From the NCBI GenBank assembly GCA_013698195.1, contig JACCVK010000182.1, forward strand, positions 1-8,101: a stretch of 8,101 nt of DNA, written 5' to 3'. Below the pieces are notes generated by a model. The model searched no databases and was not told the DNA's origin. It saw only the letters and a list, made by a program, of their open reading frames with translations. Made by a program: the position numbers and the translations under genes. Positions 1-7,138 of this stretch are shown here, one piece after another. Positions within the stretch are counted from its first letter, which is position 1. Each line of letters begins with the position of its first letter. This stretch comes from Actinomycetota bacterium. GTDB lineage: Bacteria > Actinomycetota > Thermoleophilia > Gaiellales > Gaiellaceae.

Positions 1-1
1 C

Positions 2-226
2 GTCTACGACGCGTACCGCTCGTGGATGGAGCGGCTCGTCTCCTTGATCGAGGAGGGTCGAAGCGACGGATCCGTCTCGAAGGATGTTTCCGCAGCGCGA
101 GCGGGCCGGCGCCTAGCCGTGTTCGCCGACGGTCTCGACTCGATGCTCTACCTGGGTCTCACGGACGGACGCAAGGCACGCGGGCTCCTGCGCGAGAGCA
201 TCGAGCAAGAGCTCGGTGCCCGATGA
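2..226 (+). CDS. TetR-family transcriptional regulator, C-terminal part (partial at the window edge)
   Basis: The reading frame is open from the first bases of the window and stops at TGA 224-226, giving 74 C-terminal residues; the helix-turn-helix half lies outside. The visible part is all-helical. It contains a segment around residues 40-60 reading RRLAVFADGLDSMLYLGL, which resembles the ligand-binding C-terminal domain of TetR regulators of the BetI-like subgroup (small helix, then a hydrophobic 'aDGL' dimer helix). The stop overlaps the potA start as ATGA (223-226), so the two genes are probably translationally coupled. From context I infer that it senses a polyamine or a product of its oxidation and controls this operon, perhaps also the potDBC operon. 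The family assignment rests on a short C-terminal fragment, so the subgroup is uncertain. Confidence 0.6.
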   Translation, partial: VYDAYRSWMERLVSLIEEGRSDGSVSKDVSAARAGRRLAVFADGLDSMLYLGLTDGRKARGLLRESIEQELGAR

Positions 227-1328
227 CTGGAGACGGAAGCGGCGTCTCCCTGGAGGACGCCAGTGGGGTCGTGCTCGACCGTGTGAGCAAGCGCTATGCG
301 GACGTGCCAGCGGTGACGGACGTCTCGCTCACGATCCGGCAGGGCGAGTTCTTCTCCCTCCTCGGGCCGTCCGGGTGCGGAAAGACGACCACGCTGCGCA
401 TGATCGCCGGGTTTGAGAGGCCCGACACGGGCCGGATCGCGATTGGCTCCGAGGATGTCACCGAGACCCCGCCTCACAAGCGGCGGGTGAACACGGTGTT
501 CCAGAGCTACGCTCTCTTTCCGCACCTGACAGTCGGCGAAAACGTCGGGTTCGGTCTGCGCTTCCGGTCGCTCACGACGCCGGAGAAAGAAGTTCGGGTC
601 AGGGAGATGCTCGAGCTCGTGCGTCTCGGCGGCTTCGCGAAGCGGAAGCCGCACGAGCTCTCCGGCGGTCAGCAGCAGCGCGTTGCGCTCGCGCGCGCGC
701 TCGTCCTCTCCCCAGACGTGCTGCTCCTCGACGAGCCGCTCTCGGCGCGCTCGACGCGAAGCTGCGCCGGGAGCTCCAGGTCGAGCTGAAGAGTATTCAG
801 CGCGAGGTTGGGATCACGTTTCTCTCCGTGACCCACGACCAGGAGGAGGCGCTGACGATGTCAGATCGCCTGGCGGTCATGGCGAACGGCCGGGTCGAGC
901 AGCTCGGCTCACCCAGAGAGGTGTACGAACGGCCCTCGACGACATTCGTCGCCGATTTCCTCGGCGTCTCCAATCTCATGCGCGCGCAGTCCAGCGGATC
1001 GACGAGCATCGAGGTCGGCGAGGTTCGTCTAACCGTCTCGGAGCCGCTGCAAAAGGCGGGGGTGGTGCGTGTTGCGATCCGACCCGAGCGCGTGCGGATC
1101 GAGCCTCGGGCAGCGTCGGGTGAAAATCGTGTGCCCGTTCGGATCGAGCGGTTCGTCTATCTGGGCTCAACCACGCAGGTGTTCGTCACGCTTCCGGGCG
1201 GCGACCGGCTCCAGGCACTCGTCGCGAACGACGAAGACGTCGACGAGTACGACGTCGGGCAGGAGGTCGTCGCGTATCTGCCTCCGGACGCCTTGCGCGT
1301 GCTCGCCGACGAAGAGGCGACGCCCTGA
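223..1328 (+). pseudogene. potA: Spermidine/putrescine ABC transporter ATP-binding protein PotA, frameshifted
   Basis: ATPase subunit that would energise polyamine import by PotBCD. The first part (ATG 223 to TGA 787-789, 188 aa) contains Walker A GPSGCGKTT (residues 48-56), Q-loop Gln94, ABC signature LSGGQ (146-150) and Walker B VLLLDE (166-171). The frame is then lost in GCGCGC at 745-750. Reading resumes two bases out of phase at 750 with LDAKLRREL, the H-loop SVTHDQ (His near residue 204) and a C-terminal TOBE-like regulatory domain ending at 1328. Removing one GC restores the canonical DEPLSALDAKLR and a 367-aa protein, the usual PotA length. The start was chosen at 223 because it overlaps the regulator's stop as ATGA and fits the family N-terminus; longer in-frame extensions upstream are noncoding shadow. 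As read, the first product lacks the D-loop, H-loop and TOBE domain. Either a recent mutation or an assembly error fits, because both halves are otherwise intact. Confidence 0.9.
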
Positions 1329-2665
1329 CCGACGTCGTCGTGCTGGGTGCAGGCCTGGCCGGCCTTGCGGCTGCCCGGGATCTCGCAAGCGGAGGTGCGG
1401 ATGTGCTCGTGCTCGAGGCGCGAGATCGGGTCGGCGGCCGCGTCGAGCAGGTTGCCGCCCTTGACGGCGGGCGCCCGATTCAGCTTGGAGGCGAGCTCGT
1501 CGGTCCGGTGCACACCGCATACCTCGGGCTCGTCGACGAGCTCGAGCTCTCGCTCGAGCCCACGTACACAGCTGTCCCCGGGGAGACGACCTACGACCTG
1601 CTCGAAGGCGTGTTCCGCGCCGACGGCTTCCCGTTCGCCGGCGAGGTCGAGCTCGCCGATTACGCGCGCGTGCAAGAGCTCTTCGTCGAGCTCGCGCAGA
1701 GCGTCGATCCCGCCGATCCGTGGAGCCATCCCGAAGCCAGGAAGCTCGATGACGCGTCAATTGGGGTCTGGGCGCGCTCGGTCGGCGCACTGCCCTCCAC
1801 CGTGCGCGCGCTCGAGGTCGGCTCGCTCTCGCTGGCAGCGGGCTCGGCCGAGCGCACGTCGCTTCTGTCCGAGCTGCGCAAGGCCGCGATCGCCCCGGAT
1901 CCCAGCTTTGACGCCTATTACGAGCATTGGGAGTCGCTCCAGGTCGCCGAGGGCAGCGCGGAGGTCGCGCTCCGGATGGCGGCTGAGCTCGGCGAGCGGA
2001 TACGACTCGGCGAGGAGGTGCGTTCGGTCGAGGTTGGCGCAGGTGGGTGCACGATTGCGGCCGTCTCGCGCGAGCGGTTCGAGGCGGAGGTCGTCGTCTG
2101 CGCGCTGCCCGTCTCCGTGCTCGGGAACTTGCGCATCGAAGGGGCGGATCCCGCGCGCCTTGCGTCTCTACGCCGTCAACGCCACGCGCACGCGGCGAAG
2201 CTCGTCACGGTCTACGAGCGCTCCGTGTGGGCGGATCTCGGGGCGAACGGGCTTTCCGAAGGCGAGCACCTGCTCGCCTCCACGTGGCCGCAGCGCGACG
2301 GCGTGCTCTCGGGGCTCGTCCCGCCGGAGCGGGTGGCGTGGCTGCTCGCGACGGCCGAGGACGAGCGTGAGTCCGTTCTGCACGAGGAGTTGCGGCGCAT
2401 GTACGGCGACGCTGCGGCAGCGCCTCTCGCTACGTACCTGCGACTGTGGGCGACCGATCCGTTCACGCGCGGCTACGTCACTCACTGGTGGCCTGGGGAC
2501 GTCTTGCGCGTAGGCCCGCTTCACGGTACGCACGTGCCACCGTTTTACGTCTGCGGCTCGGATCAATGGGTGGCGGGATACATGGAAGGCGCGGTTCGCA
2601 CCGGTCGTGCAGCCGCGGCTTCCGCCCTCGGTGCAAAGGACAGCGAGTGGGTGCACGCACGCTGA
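1325..2665 (+). CDS. Flavin-dependent amine oxidase (monoamine/polyamine oxidase family), first of a tandem pair
   Basis: Oxidatively deaminates an amine with FAD, giving an aldehyde or imine plus H2O2. With the CTG start, the protein of 446 aa has the Rossmann motif GAGLAG (8-13), the ribose-binding Glu31, RVGGR (35-39), LGGE near 54-57, and the conserved active-site Lys292 (AAKLVTVYE). The C-terminal FAD/substrate segment QWVAGYMEGAVRTG (about 414-427) retains the Tyr of the MAO aromatic cage. The Cys that carries covalent FAD in mitochondrial MAO is absent (RGYVTHWWPG), so FAD is probably noncovalent. There is no signal peptide, so the enzyme is cytosolic. No ATG, GTG or TTG lies in frame upstream of GTG 1340, and starting there would delete the first beta strand (TDVVVLGAG). 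CTG 1325 overlaps the potA stop as CTGA and has GAGG at 1314-1317, seven bases upstream, so I prefer it; a conservative annotation would begin at 1340. The substrate is inferred to be a polyamine from the neighbouring transporter. Confidence 0.87.
   Translation: MTDVVVLGAGLAGLAAARDLASGGADVLVLEARDRVGGRVEQVAALDGGRPIQLGGELVGPVHTAYLGLVDELELSLEPTYTAVPGETTYDLLEGVFRADGFPFAGEVELADYARVQELFVELAQSVDPADPWSHPEARKLDDASIGVWARSVGALPSTVRALEVGSLSLAAGSAERTSLLSELRKAAIAPDPSFDAYYEHWESLQVAEGSAEVALRMAAELGERIRLGEEVRSVEVGAGGCTIAAVSRERFEAEVVVCALPVSVLGNLRIEGADPARLASLRRQRHAHAAKLVTVYERSVWADLGANGLSEGEHLLASTWPQRDGVLSGLVPPERVAWLLATAEDERESVLHEELRRMYGDAAAAPLATYLRLWATDPFTRGYVTHWWPGDVLRVGPLHGTHVPPFYVCGSDQWVAGYMEGAVRTGRAAAASALGAKDSEWVHAR
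2636..2640 (+). promoter_or_regulatory. Ribosome binding site deciding the start of the second amine oxidase
   Basis: AAGGA, within AAAGGA, lies six bases upstream of GTG 2647, inside the 3' end of the preceding oxidase gene. This is good Shine-Dalgarno spacing. It supports GTG 2647 over the long in-frame extension back to 2446 and over a CTG at 2662. Confidence 0.6.
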
Positions 2666-4002
2666 CGACGGACGTCGTCGTGGTCGGTGCCGGGATCTCG
2701 GGCCTAACCGCCGCCACGCGGCTCGTGGAGCAGGGCCAAGACGTCCTCGTGCTCGAGGCGCGCGATCGCGTAGGCGGCCGTCTCTGGAATACGGAGCTCG
2801 GTGGCGAGGCGAATGAGCTCGGCGGCGAGTGGGTTGCGCCGTACCAGCCGCGGCTGCACGCGCTGCTCGACGACCTCGGGATCGAGCTCTTCCCCGCGTA
2901 CCGGGAGGGCGACAACGTCTACGTCGACGCGGCCGGTGTCTCACACCGGTACAGGGGCCGCGAGCCGATGCCGCCGTCCTCCTTGAGCGCGTACGAAGAC
3001 GCCGAGGCGAAGCTCGACGCGTTCGCGAGGGAGCTCGACCCCGAGGCGCCGTGGACGCATCCGGACGCGGCGGAGCTCGACTCCACGACGTATGAGGCCT
3101 GGCTGCGCCGGGAGGTCGCCGACGACACGGCGAGAGACCTTCTGCGCTCGTGGCTCGCGGGTGGGTTCCTGACGAAGCCGGCGCATACGTTCTCGCTTCT
3201 CCAGGGGCTCTGGGTGATTGCCGGTGCGGGAGGCGTGCACGAGCTCTTCGCCGCGGAGCAGTGTCTCGCATACAGGGTTGTTGGCGGATCGCAGCTGACA
3301 GCGCTGCGACTCGCGGAGCGGTTGGGCGAGCACGTTCTGCTCGCAGCTCCCGCGAGAGAGATCCACTGGTCGTCCGAGAGCGTCGAGGTGCGGTCCGGGG
3401 AGACCACAGTGCGTGCGCGAGCGGTCATCGTGGCGGTGGCGCCGAACCTGACCGGGCTGATCCGCTTCGACCCGCCGCTTCCGGCCTGGCGCCTCCGGCT
3501 CGAGCAGGCGATGTCTCAGGGGAGCGTCAACAAAGTCCTCGTCGCCTACGAGCAGCCCTTCTGGCGGGACGACGGGCTCTCCGGTGAAGGATTCGCTCCC
3601 TATTCGCTCGTGCGCGAGCTCTACGACAACTCACCGCCGTCGGGCGCGGTCGGAGTTCTCTGCACATTCTTGTCCGGTGAGGTGGCAGAGGAAGCCGGTC
3701 GCATGAGCGATGCCGCGCGTCGCGCGGCCGTGCTCGAAGGACTGGCCGCCTACGTCGGCCCGCGCGGTCTCGAGGCAACGGACTACATCGAGACGGACTG
3801 GTGCGCGGAGGAATGGACGCGCGGCGCTTACGCGGCGACCTTCTCGGTCGGCGGTCTGACTCGCTTCGGGCCCGACCTGCGCAGGCCGGTCGGAGCCATT
3901 CACTGGGCGTGCGCGGACATCGCGGGGGTGGGCCACATGCACATGGAAGGTGGCGTGCGTTCCGGGGAGGCCGCCGCTGCCGCCGTGCTCGAAGCCGGTT
4001 AG
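2647..4002 (+). CDS. Flavin-dependent amine oxidase, second of a tandem pair, with a divergent C-terminal motif
   Basis: A 451-aa FAD-dependent amine oxidase, paralogous to its upstream neighbour; both share VLVLEARDRVGGR and a D-P-x-x-P-W-x-H-P stretch. Visible motifs are GAGISG (14-19), Glu37, RVGGR (41-45), ELGGEW (57-62), VVGGSQ (211-216), the conserved active-site Lys296 (GSVNKVLVAYEQPFW) and a C-terminal FAD segment (about 419-445). That last segment is unusual. Where relatives read GTETAxxWxGYMEGA, this protein reads CADIAGVGHMHMEGG, so the cage Tyr (Tyr435 in MAO-B) is replaced by His432. The other cage position appears kept as Tyr395, and the covalent-FAD Cys is Ala394. No signal peptide is seen, so it is cytosolic. 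GTG 2647 is chosen because it has AAGGA six bases upstream and gives the expected short lead into the first beta strand; it overlaps the preceding gene by 19 bases. It is probably cotranscribed and may act on a different amine or a later intermediate. The tail interlocks with potC on the other strand. Confidence 0.9.
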   Translation: MGARTLTTDVVVVGAGISGLTAATRLVEQGQDVLVLEARDRVGGRLWNTELGGEANELGGEWVAPYQPRLHALLDDLGIELFPAYREGDNVYVDAAGVSHRYRGREPMPPSSLSAYEDAEAKLDAFARELDPEAPWTHPDAAELDSTTYEAWLRREVADDTARDLLRSWLAGGFLTKPAHTFSLLQGLWVIAGAGGVHELFAAEQCLAYRVVGGSQLTALRLAERLGEHVLLAAPAREIHWSSESVEVRSGETTVRARAVIVAVAPNLTGLIRFDPPLPAWRLRLEQAMSQGSVNKVLVAYEQPFWRDDGLSGEGFAPYSLVRELYDNSPPSGAVGVLCTFLSGEVAEEAGRMSDAARRAAVLEGLAAYVGPRGLEATDYIETDWCAEEWTRGAYAATFSVGGLTRFGPDLRRPVGAIHWACADIAGVGHMHMEGGVRSGEAAAAAVLEAG

Positions 4003-4946
4003 CGCAGCCGGGTCGCCTCGGTTTCGAGCGTTGCGAGCTCCTGGAGGGTCGACCCGCGCCGCCCGCGCTTCAGCTCGACGAGGCGCCAGAGCACGAACGC
4101 GATGGCTGCGATGACGAGGGTGATCGCGAGCGTCAGCGTGGCCAGCGCGTTCAGCGCGGGCGTCGGTGCGGTGCGGCCGGCCGAGTAGATCCGCACTGGC
4201 ACGGTGTCGGTGGTCGAGCCGGACGAGAGGAATGCGCTGACGACGAAGTCGTCCATCGAGATCGCGAAGACGATGATGGCGCTGGCCACGATGGCTGGTG
4301 TGAGCATGGGCAGGAGCGCGAGCCGCAGCGCCTGCAGGGGCGGCGCACCAAGATCCTGAGCGGCTTCCTCGTACTCTGGCCCGATTGAGAGCAGGCGTGC
4401 GCGGACGATGATGAGGACGAACGAGAGTGAGAACGTCACGTGGCCGATCGCCTGCGCCGTGGTCCCGAGCGGGATGAACGTGAGGAGGTTGACGAAGACG
4501 AGGAAGAGAGCGACGCCCATGACGATCTCCGGGGTCACGAGCGGTACGACGGAGACGAATCGCGACGTGCGTGCGACTCTGCCGCGCCAGCGAGTGAGCC
4601 CGATCGCGAGTCCGACTCCGAGCGGGACGGCGATCGCGACGGCGATCGCGGACAGCCTCAGGCTCTGGAAGAGCGCTGACCGCAGATCCGGGTCGTTCCA
4701 GACCGAGAGATCCGGATCGTCGTAGTACCAGCGGAGCGACCAACCCTGTGCGGTCGAGCGGGAGCGTCCCTCGTTGAACGAGAACCGAATCGCGATGAGG
4801 ATCGGTACGAGCGACCAGACGAAGTACAGGAGCGTGAACAGAGGAAGAAACCGCGGGCGTCCCCAGGGGTTGGCCAGCCAAGCGCGGAACCGCCGAGCAC
4901 GGGACGGACGGCGGTCGACCCGCGTGGTGTGCGTGGCGGTGCTCAC
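3999..4946 (-). CDS. potC: Spermidine/putrescine ABC transporter permease PotC
   Basis: Inner-membrane permease subunit of the polyamine importer, 315 aa. About six hydrophobic segments can be seen, near residues 33-56, 97-117, 128-152, 168-186, 214-240 and 266-290. The cytoplasmic EAA loop that docks the ATPase is clear: EAAQDLG followed by LP at residues 194-213. The N-terminus is Arg-rich and cytosolic. The start is GTG (4944-4946), overlapping the potB stop as GTGA, so translation is probably coupled. The stop TAA (3999-4001) interlocks with the TAG of the convergent amine oxidase gene. It is the last gene of the potD-potB-potC operon. The C-terminal tail of about 25 residues beyond the last membrane segment is hydrophilic and charged. 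Assignment as PotC rather than PotB rests on order and length; both belong to the same permease family. Confidence 0.93.
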   Translation of the reverse strand: MSTATHTTRVDRRPSRARRFRAWLANPWGRPRFLPLFTLLYFVWSLVPILIAIRFSFNEGRSRSTAQGWSLRWYYDDPDLSVWNDPDLRSALFQSLRLSAIAVAIAVPLGVGLAIGLTRWRGRVARTSRFVSVVPLVTPEIVMGVALFLVFVNLLTFIPLGTTAQAIGHVTFSLSFVLIIVRARLLSIGPEYEEAAQDLGAPPLQALRLALLPMLTPAIVASAIIVFAISMDDFVVSAFLSSGSTTDTVPVRIYSAGRTAPTPALNALATLTLAITLVIAAIAFVLWRLVELKRGRRGSTLQELATLETEATRLR

Positions 4947-5863
4947 TCCCGCAGCCTTCGCCCCGCGCGCGTGGTCGCGGAGACGTAGTACGCGAGCAGT
5001 ACGGAGAGCATGAGCATGAGCACGACGACGAGAGCGGCGCCCACCGGGATCTGCTGGCCGCCGAGGATGTAGAGATTGATCTGGTTGCCGATCAGCGACG
5101 TCCTCGGCGATTGAGAGAGCAGGTCAGGCGTGTAGTAGTCACCGAACATCGGGAGCGCGATGATCGCGATGCCGGTGAGGATCGCCGGCACGGAGAGCGG
5201 CACGGTCACCATCCGGAACGCCTGGAACCGGCTCGCGCCCAGATCTCGCGCAGCTTCGAGGAGGCTGCGGTCGATCCGGTCGAGGAACGCGTACAGCGGG
5301 AGGATCATGAACGGGACGTAGCCGTAGACCATCCCGAGGATCACGCTCGAGGCGCGGCCGTCGAGCCAGTTCCGGGGAGCGTCGAGGATCCCGACCCAGA
5401 GCAGAACGTCGTTCACCCAACCGTCGTCCTGAAGCAGGTTGATCCAGGCGAGCATCCGCATGAGGTAGCTGATGAAGAACGGCGCGACGAGTCCGAGCAG
5501 CAGCAGTCCCTTCCAGCGGCCACCGTGGCGCGCGACGTAGTAGGCGACCGGATACGCGATGGCAAGCGAGAGGGCAACCGAAATCGTCACGTAGACGATC
5601 GTGCGCACGAAGACCTGCCCGAACGCGCGCTCGCCGGTGAAGAGCCCCTCGAGCACGAACTGGAACGCACTCCAGTCCCAATCGAGTGGATTCCAGGCCG
5701 GCGCCGGCGTCTGCAGGATCGGGTCGACCGTGCCGAGCGCCACGGCGACGATGACGTAGAACGGCAGGAGGAAGAAGACGGCGAGCCAGGCGATTCCGGG
5801 CAGCGCGAGCCCGGCCCACAGCGCGTCGCGGCGACGCGCTAGGTCGCGACCAGGCTCAGGCAC
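4943..5863 (-). CDS. potB: Spermidine/putrescine ABC transporter permease PotB
   Basis: Inner-membrane permease subunit, 306 aa, pairing with PotC to form the channel. Predicted membrane segments lie near residues 16-43, 87-110, 118-138, 172-196, 224-244 and 272-294. A large periplasmic loop between the first two (about 44-86) is rich in Trp and Pro. The EAA loop is canonical: LLEAARDLGAS with the closing VP at about 221-222. The region GDYYTPDLL (241-249) matches the typical PotB segment after the EAA loop. The start is GTG (5861-5863), 18 bases after the potD stop, with GGGA a few bases upstream. The stop overlaps the potC start. It lies second in the operon and is transcribed leftward. Confidence 0.93.
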   Translation of the reverse strand: MPEPGRDLARRRDALWAGLALPGIAWLAVFFLLPFYVIVAVALGTVDPILQTPAPAWNPLDWDWSAFQFVLEGLFTGERAFGQVFVRTIVYVTISVALSLAIAYPVAYYVARHGGRWKGLLLLGLVAPFFISYLMRMLAWINLLQDDGWVNDVLLWVGILDAPRNWLDGRASSVILGMVYGYVPFMILPLYAFLDRIDRSLLEAARDLGASRFQAFRMVTVPLSVPAILTGIAIIALPMFGDYYTPDLLSQSPRTSLIGNQINLYILGGQQIPVGAALVVVLMLMLSVLLAYYVSATTRAGRRLRE

Positions 5864-5881
5864 CTGTCCCGAGGCACGGCC

Positions 5882-7126
5882 TCACGCACCTGCTTTGAAC
5901 TCAGCCCACGCGTTCTGCCACAACGTCTGACCCTCCGGGCTCAGCTCGAGCGGCTGGTTTCCGTTTACGAAGTCCTGCTCGCGGACGACGGCGGACTTCA
6001 GGTTCTCGGAGACGATGCCGTCGGCCACCAGTCGCTCGGGATCGAGCGCCACGAACGGCGGCTGATAGCCGTTGAACTCGGCGAAGTTGTCGTATCCGTG
6101 CTTCGCGTCGAGGAGGTAGTTGATGAAGTGATGCGCGAGGACAGGATTCTTCGCGGAGCGGAGTACGGCCATCATGTCGCTGCCGATGGCGCCCACGCCG
6201 TCGGGCGGGAACCAGTATCCGAGCACCTCTGGTCCGGTCCCCTCCGGGAGGTACCACTTGGCGGAAATGGCGCTGCCGGACCACATCTGGTGCACCCAGG
6301 CGCGACCTTCCGGCAGGTTCGTGTAGTCGTCCGTCGAGAGCTTGACGTTGACAGCGGGAGTCAGTGACTTGAGCTCCTGCTTTGCGAGGTCGATGTCCTC
6401 GGGCTTTTCGGTGTTCGTGTCGGTGATCCCATTCTTCAGGAGCATGTGGATCGGCGCCTCGCGTCCGTCGTCCAAGAGGTACGTCTTCCCGCGATTGCGC
6501 TCGTCCCAGTAGATCTCGTACGGATTCGAGAGCTTCCATGGCGTCGTCTGCACTTTGTCCGCGCGATATCCGATCCCGGTTGTGTAGACGGTGTAGGGAA
6601 CCGTGTACTGCGACCCCTTGTCGTAGAACGGGTCGCGCAGCGCGGGCCACACGTTCTTGGCGAGGTTCGGGAGGTACTCGTGGTTCAAGGGCTGGAGGAG
6701 CTTGCCGAGCACCATGCGCCCGAGCCGCTCCTGATACGGGAAGAAGACGTCGTAGTCGACGGCTCCGGATGAGATCTTCGCCATCGACTCGTCCGTCGTC
6801 GAGAACGTTGAGAGCTCGACCTTGACGCCGTACTCCTTCGCGAAATCCTTGATGATCCGCGGCCAGAGGTAGCCGTTCCAGTTGTAGATCTTGAGCGGCC
6901 CTTGCTCCGGCTCGAGTCCTGCGGCGACCGGTGGATTGTCGTCATAGAGGAGCCATGTGACCGGATTGTCCGGTCTCGCCAGGGCGAGGTCCGCGACGCT
7001 CGAGCCACTCCCGCCACCGCATGCCGCCAAAATCGTGCTCAGGCTCGAAAGGCCGGCAATCCCTACCGCAGATCGCCCCAGGAACTCCCGCCGACCGAAT
7101 CTCGCCTCACGCGGATGGAACGCCAT
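5882..7126 (-). CDS. potD: Polyamine ABC transporter substrate-binding protein PotD/PotF-like, Tat lipoprotein
   Basis: Extracytoplasmic solute-binding protein that delivers polyamine to PotBC, 414 aa. Residues 11-16 (GRREFL) are a twin-arginine motif, followed by a hydrophobic stretch and the lipobox LAAC with the lipidated Cys at 36, so it is probably exported folded by Tat and anchored as a lipoprotein. The mature part shows the family start LKIYNWNGY (78-86), then FAKEYGVKV (95-103), YDVFFP (125-130), VPYTVYTTGIGY (176-187) and QMWSGSA (280-286; its Trp282 aligns with a ligand Trp of E. coli PotD). At the position of another PotD ligand Trp (Trp255), the by-eye alignment shows Gly315, while the neighbouring ligand Asp is kept (Asp317). 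An extra segment of about 40 residues separates the lipobox from the conserved domain. ATG 7124-7126 has a strong Shine-Dalgarno. Specificity (putrescine, spermidine or another amine) cannot be set from sequence alone. Confidence 0.92.
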   Translation of the reverse strand: MAFHPREARFGRREFLGRSAVGIAGLSSLSTILAACGGGSGSSVADLALARPDNPVTWLLYDDNPPVAAGLEPEQGPLKIYNWNGYLWPRIIKDFAKEYGVKVELSTFSTTDESMAKISSGAVDYDVFFPYQERLGRMVLGKLLQPLNHEYLPNLAKNVWPALRDPFYDKGSQYTVPYTVYTTGIGYRADKVQTTPWKLSNPYEIYWDERNRGKTYLLDDGREAPIHMLLKNGITDTNTEKPEDIDLAKQELKSLTPAVNVKLSTDDYTNLPEGRAWVHQMWSGSAISAKWYLPEGTGPEVLGYWFPPDGVGAIGSDMMAVLRSAKNPVLAHHFINYLLDAKHGYDNFAEFNGYQPPFVALDPERLVADGIVSENLKSAVVREQDFVNGNQPLELSPEGQTLWQNAWAEFKAGA

Positions 7127-7131
7127 CTACT

Positions 7132-7138
7132 CACCTCC
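7132..7138 (-). promoter_or_regulatory. Strong Shine-Dalgarno of potD
   Basis: On the minus strand this reads GGAGGTG, five bases before ATG 7126. It is a near-perfect match to the anti-Shine-Dalgarno and the best ribosome site in the window. This suits a binding protein that must be made in excess over its permeases. Confidence 0.75.

Noticed and set aside
22..222. Upstream in-frame extension of potA with Arg/Ser-rich residues
   Set aside because: It overlaps the regulator's coding frame, has no family similarity, and ATG 223 gives the normal PotA N-terminus and an ATGA overlap.
828..1328. Separate gene starting with GTG inside potA
   Set aside because: It begins at the H-loop motif (THDQEEAL) and is plainly the C-terminal half of the frameshifted ATPase, not an independent protein.
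1530..1560. Repeated GAGCTC/CTCGAG palindromes in the first oxidase
   Set aside because: They arise from preferred Glu (GAG) and Leu (CTC) codons in a Glu/Leu-rich stretch, not from a repeat element.
2446..2646. N-terminal extension of the second amine oxidase
   Set aside because: It lies wholly within the first oxidase's coding region, is Arg-rich, and GTG 2647 has a well-placed AAGGA.
2168..3271. Long minus-strand open frame (367 codons) across both oxidases
   Set aside because: Arg/Pro-rich low-complexity translation with no motifs; a shadow of GC-rich coding sequence on the plus strand.
3631..4881. Long minus-strand open frame (416 codons) overlapping potC and the oxidase tail
   Set aside because: Compositional shadow, rich in Arg, His and Ala; the true frame in this region is potC with membrane segments and the EAA motif.
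5111..5842. Plus-strand open frame (243 codons) antisense to potB
   Set aside because: Glu/Arg/His-rich mirror of a membrane protein gene, without a ribosome site or recognisable domain.
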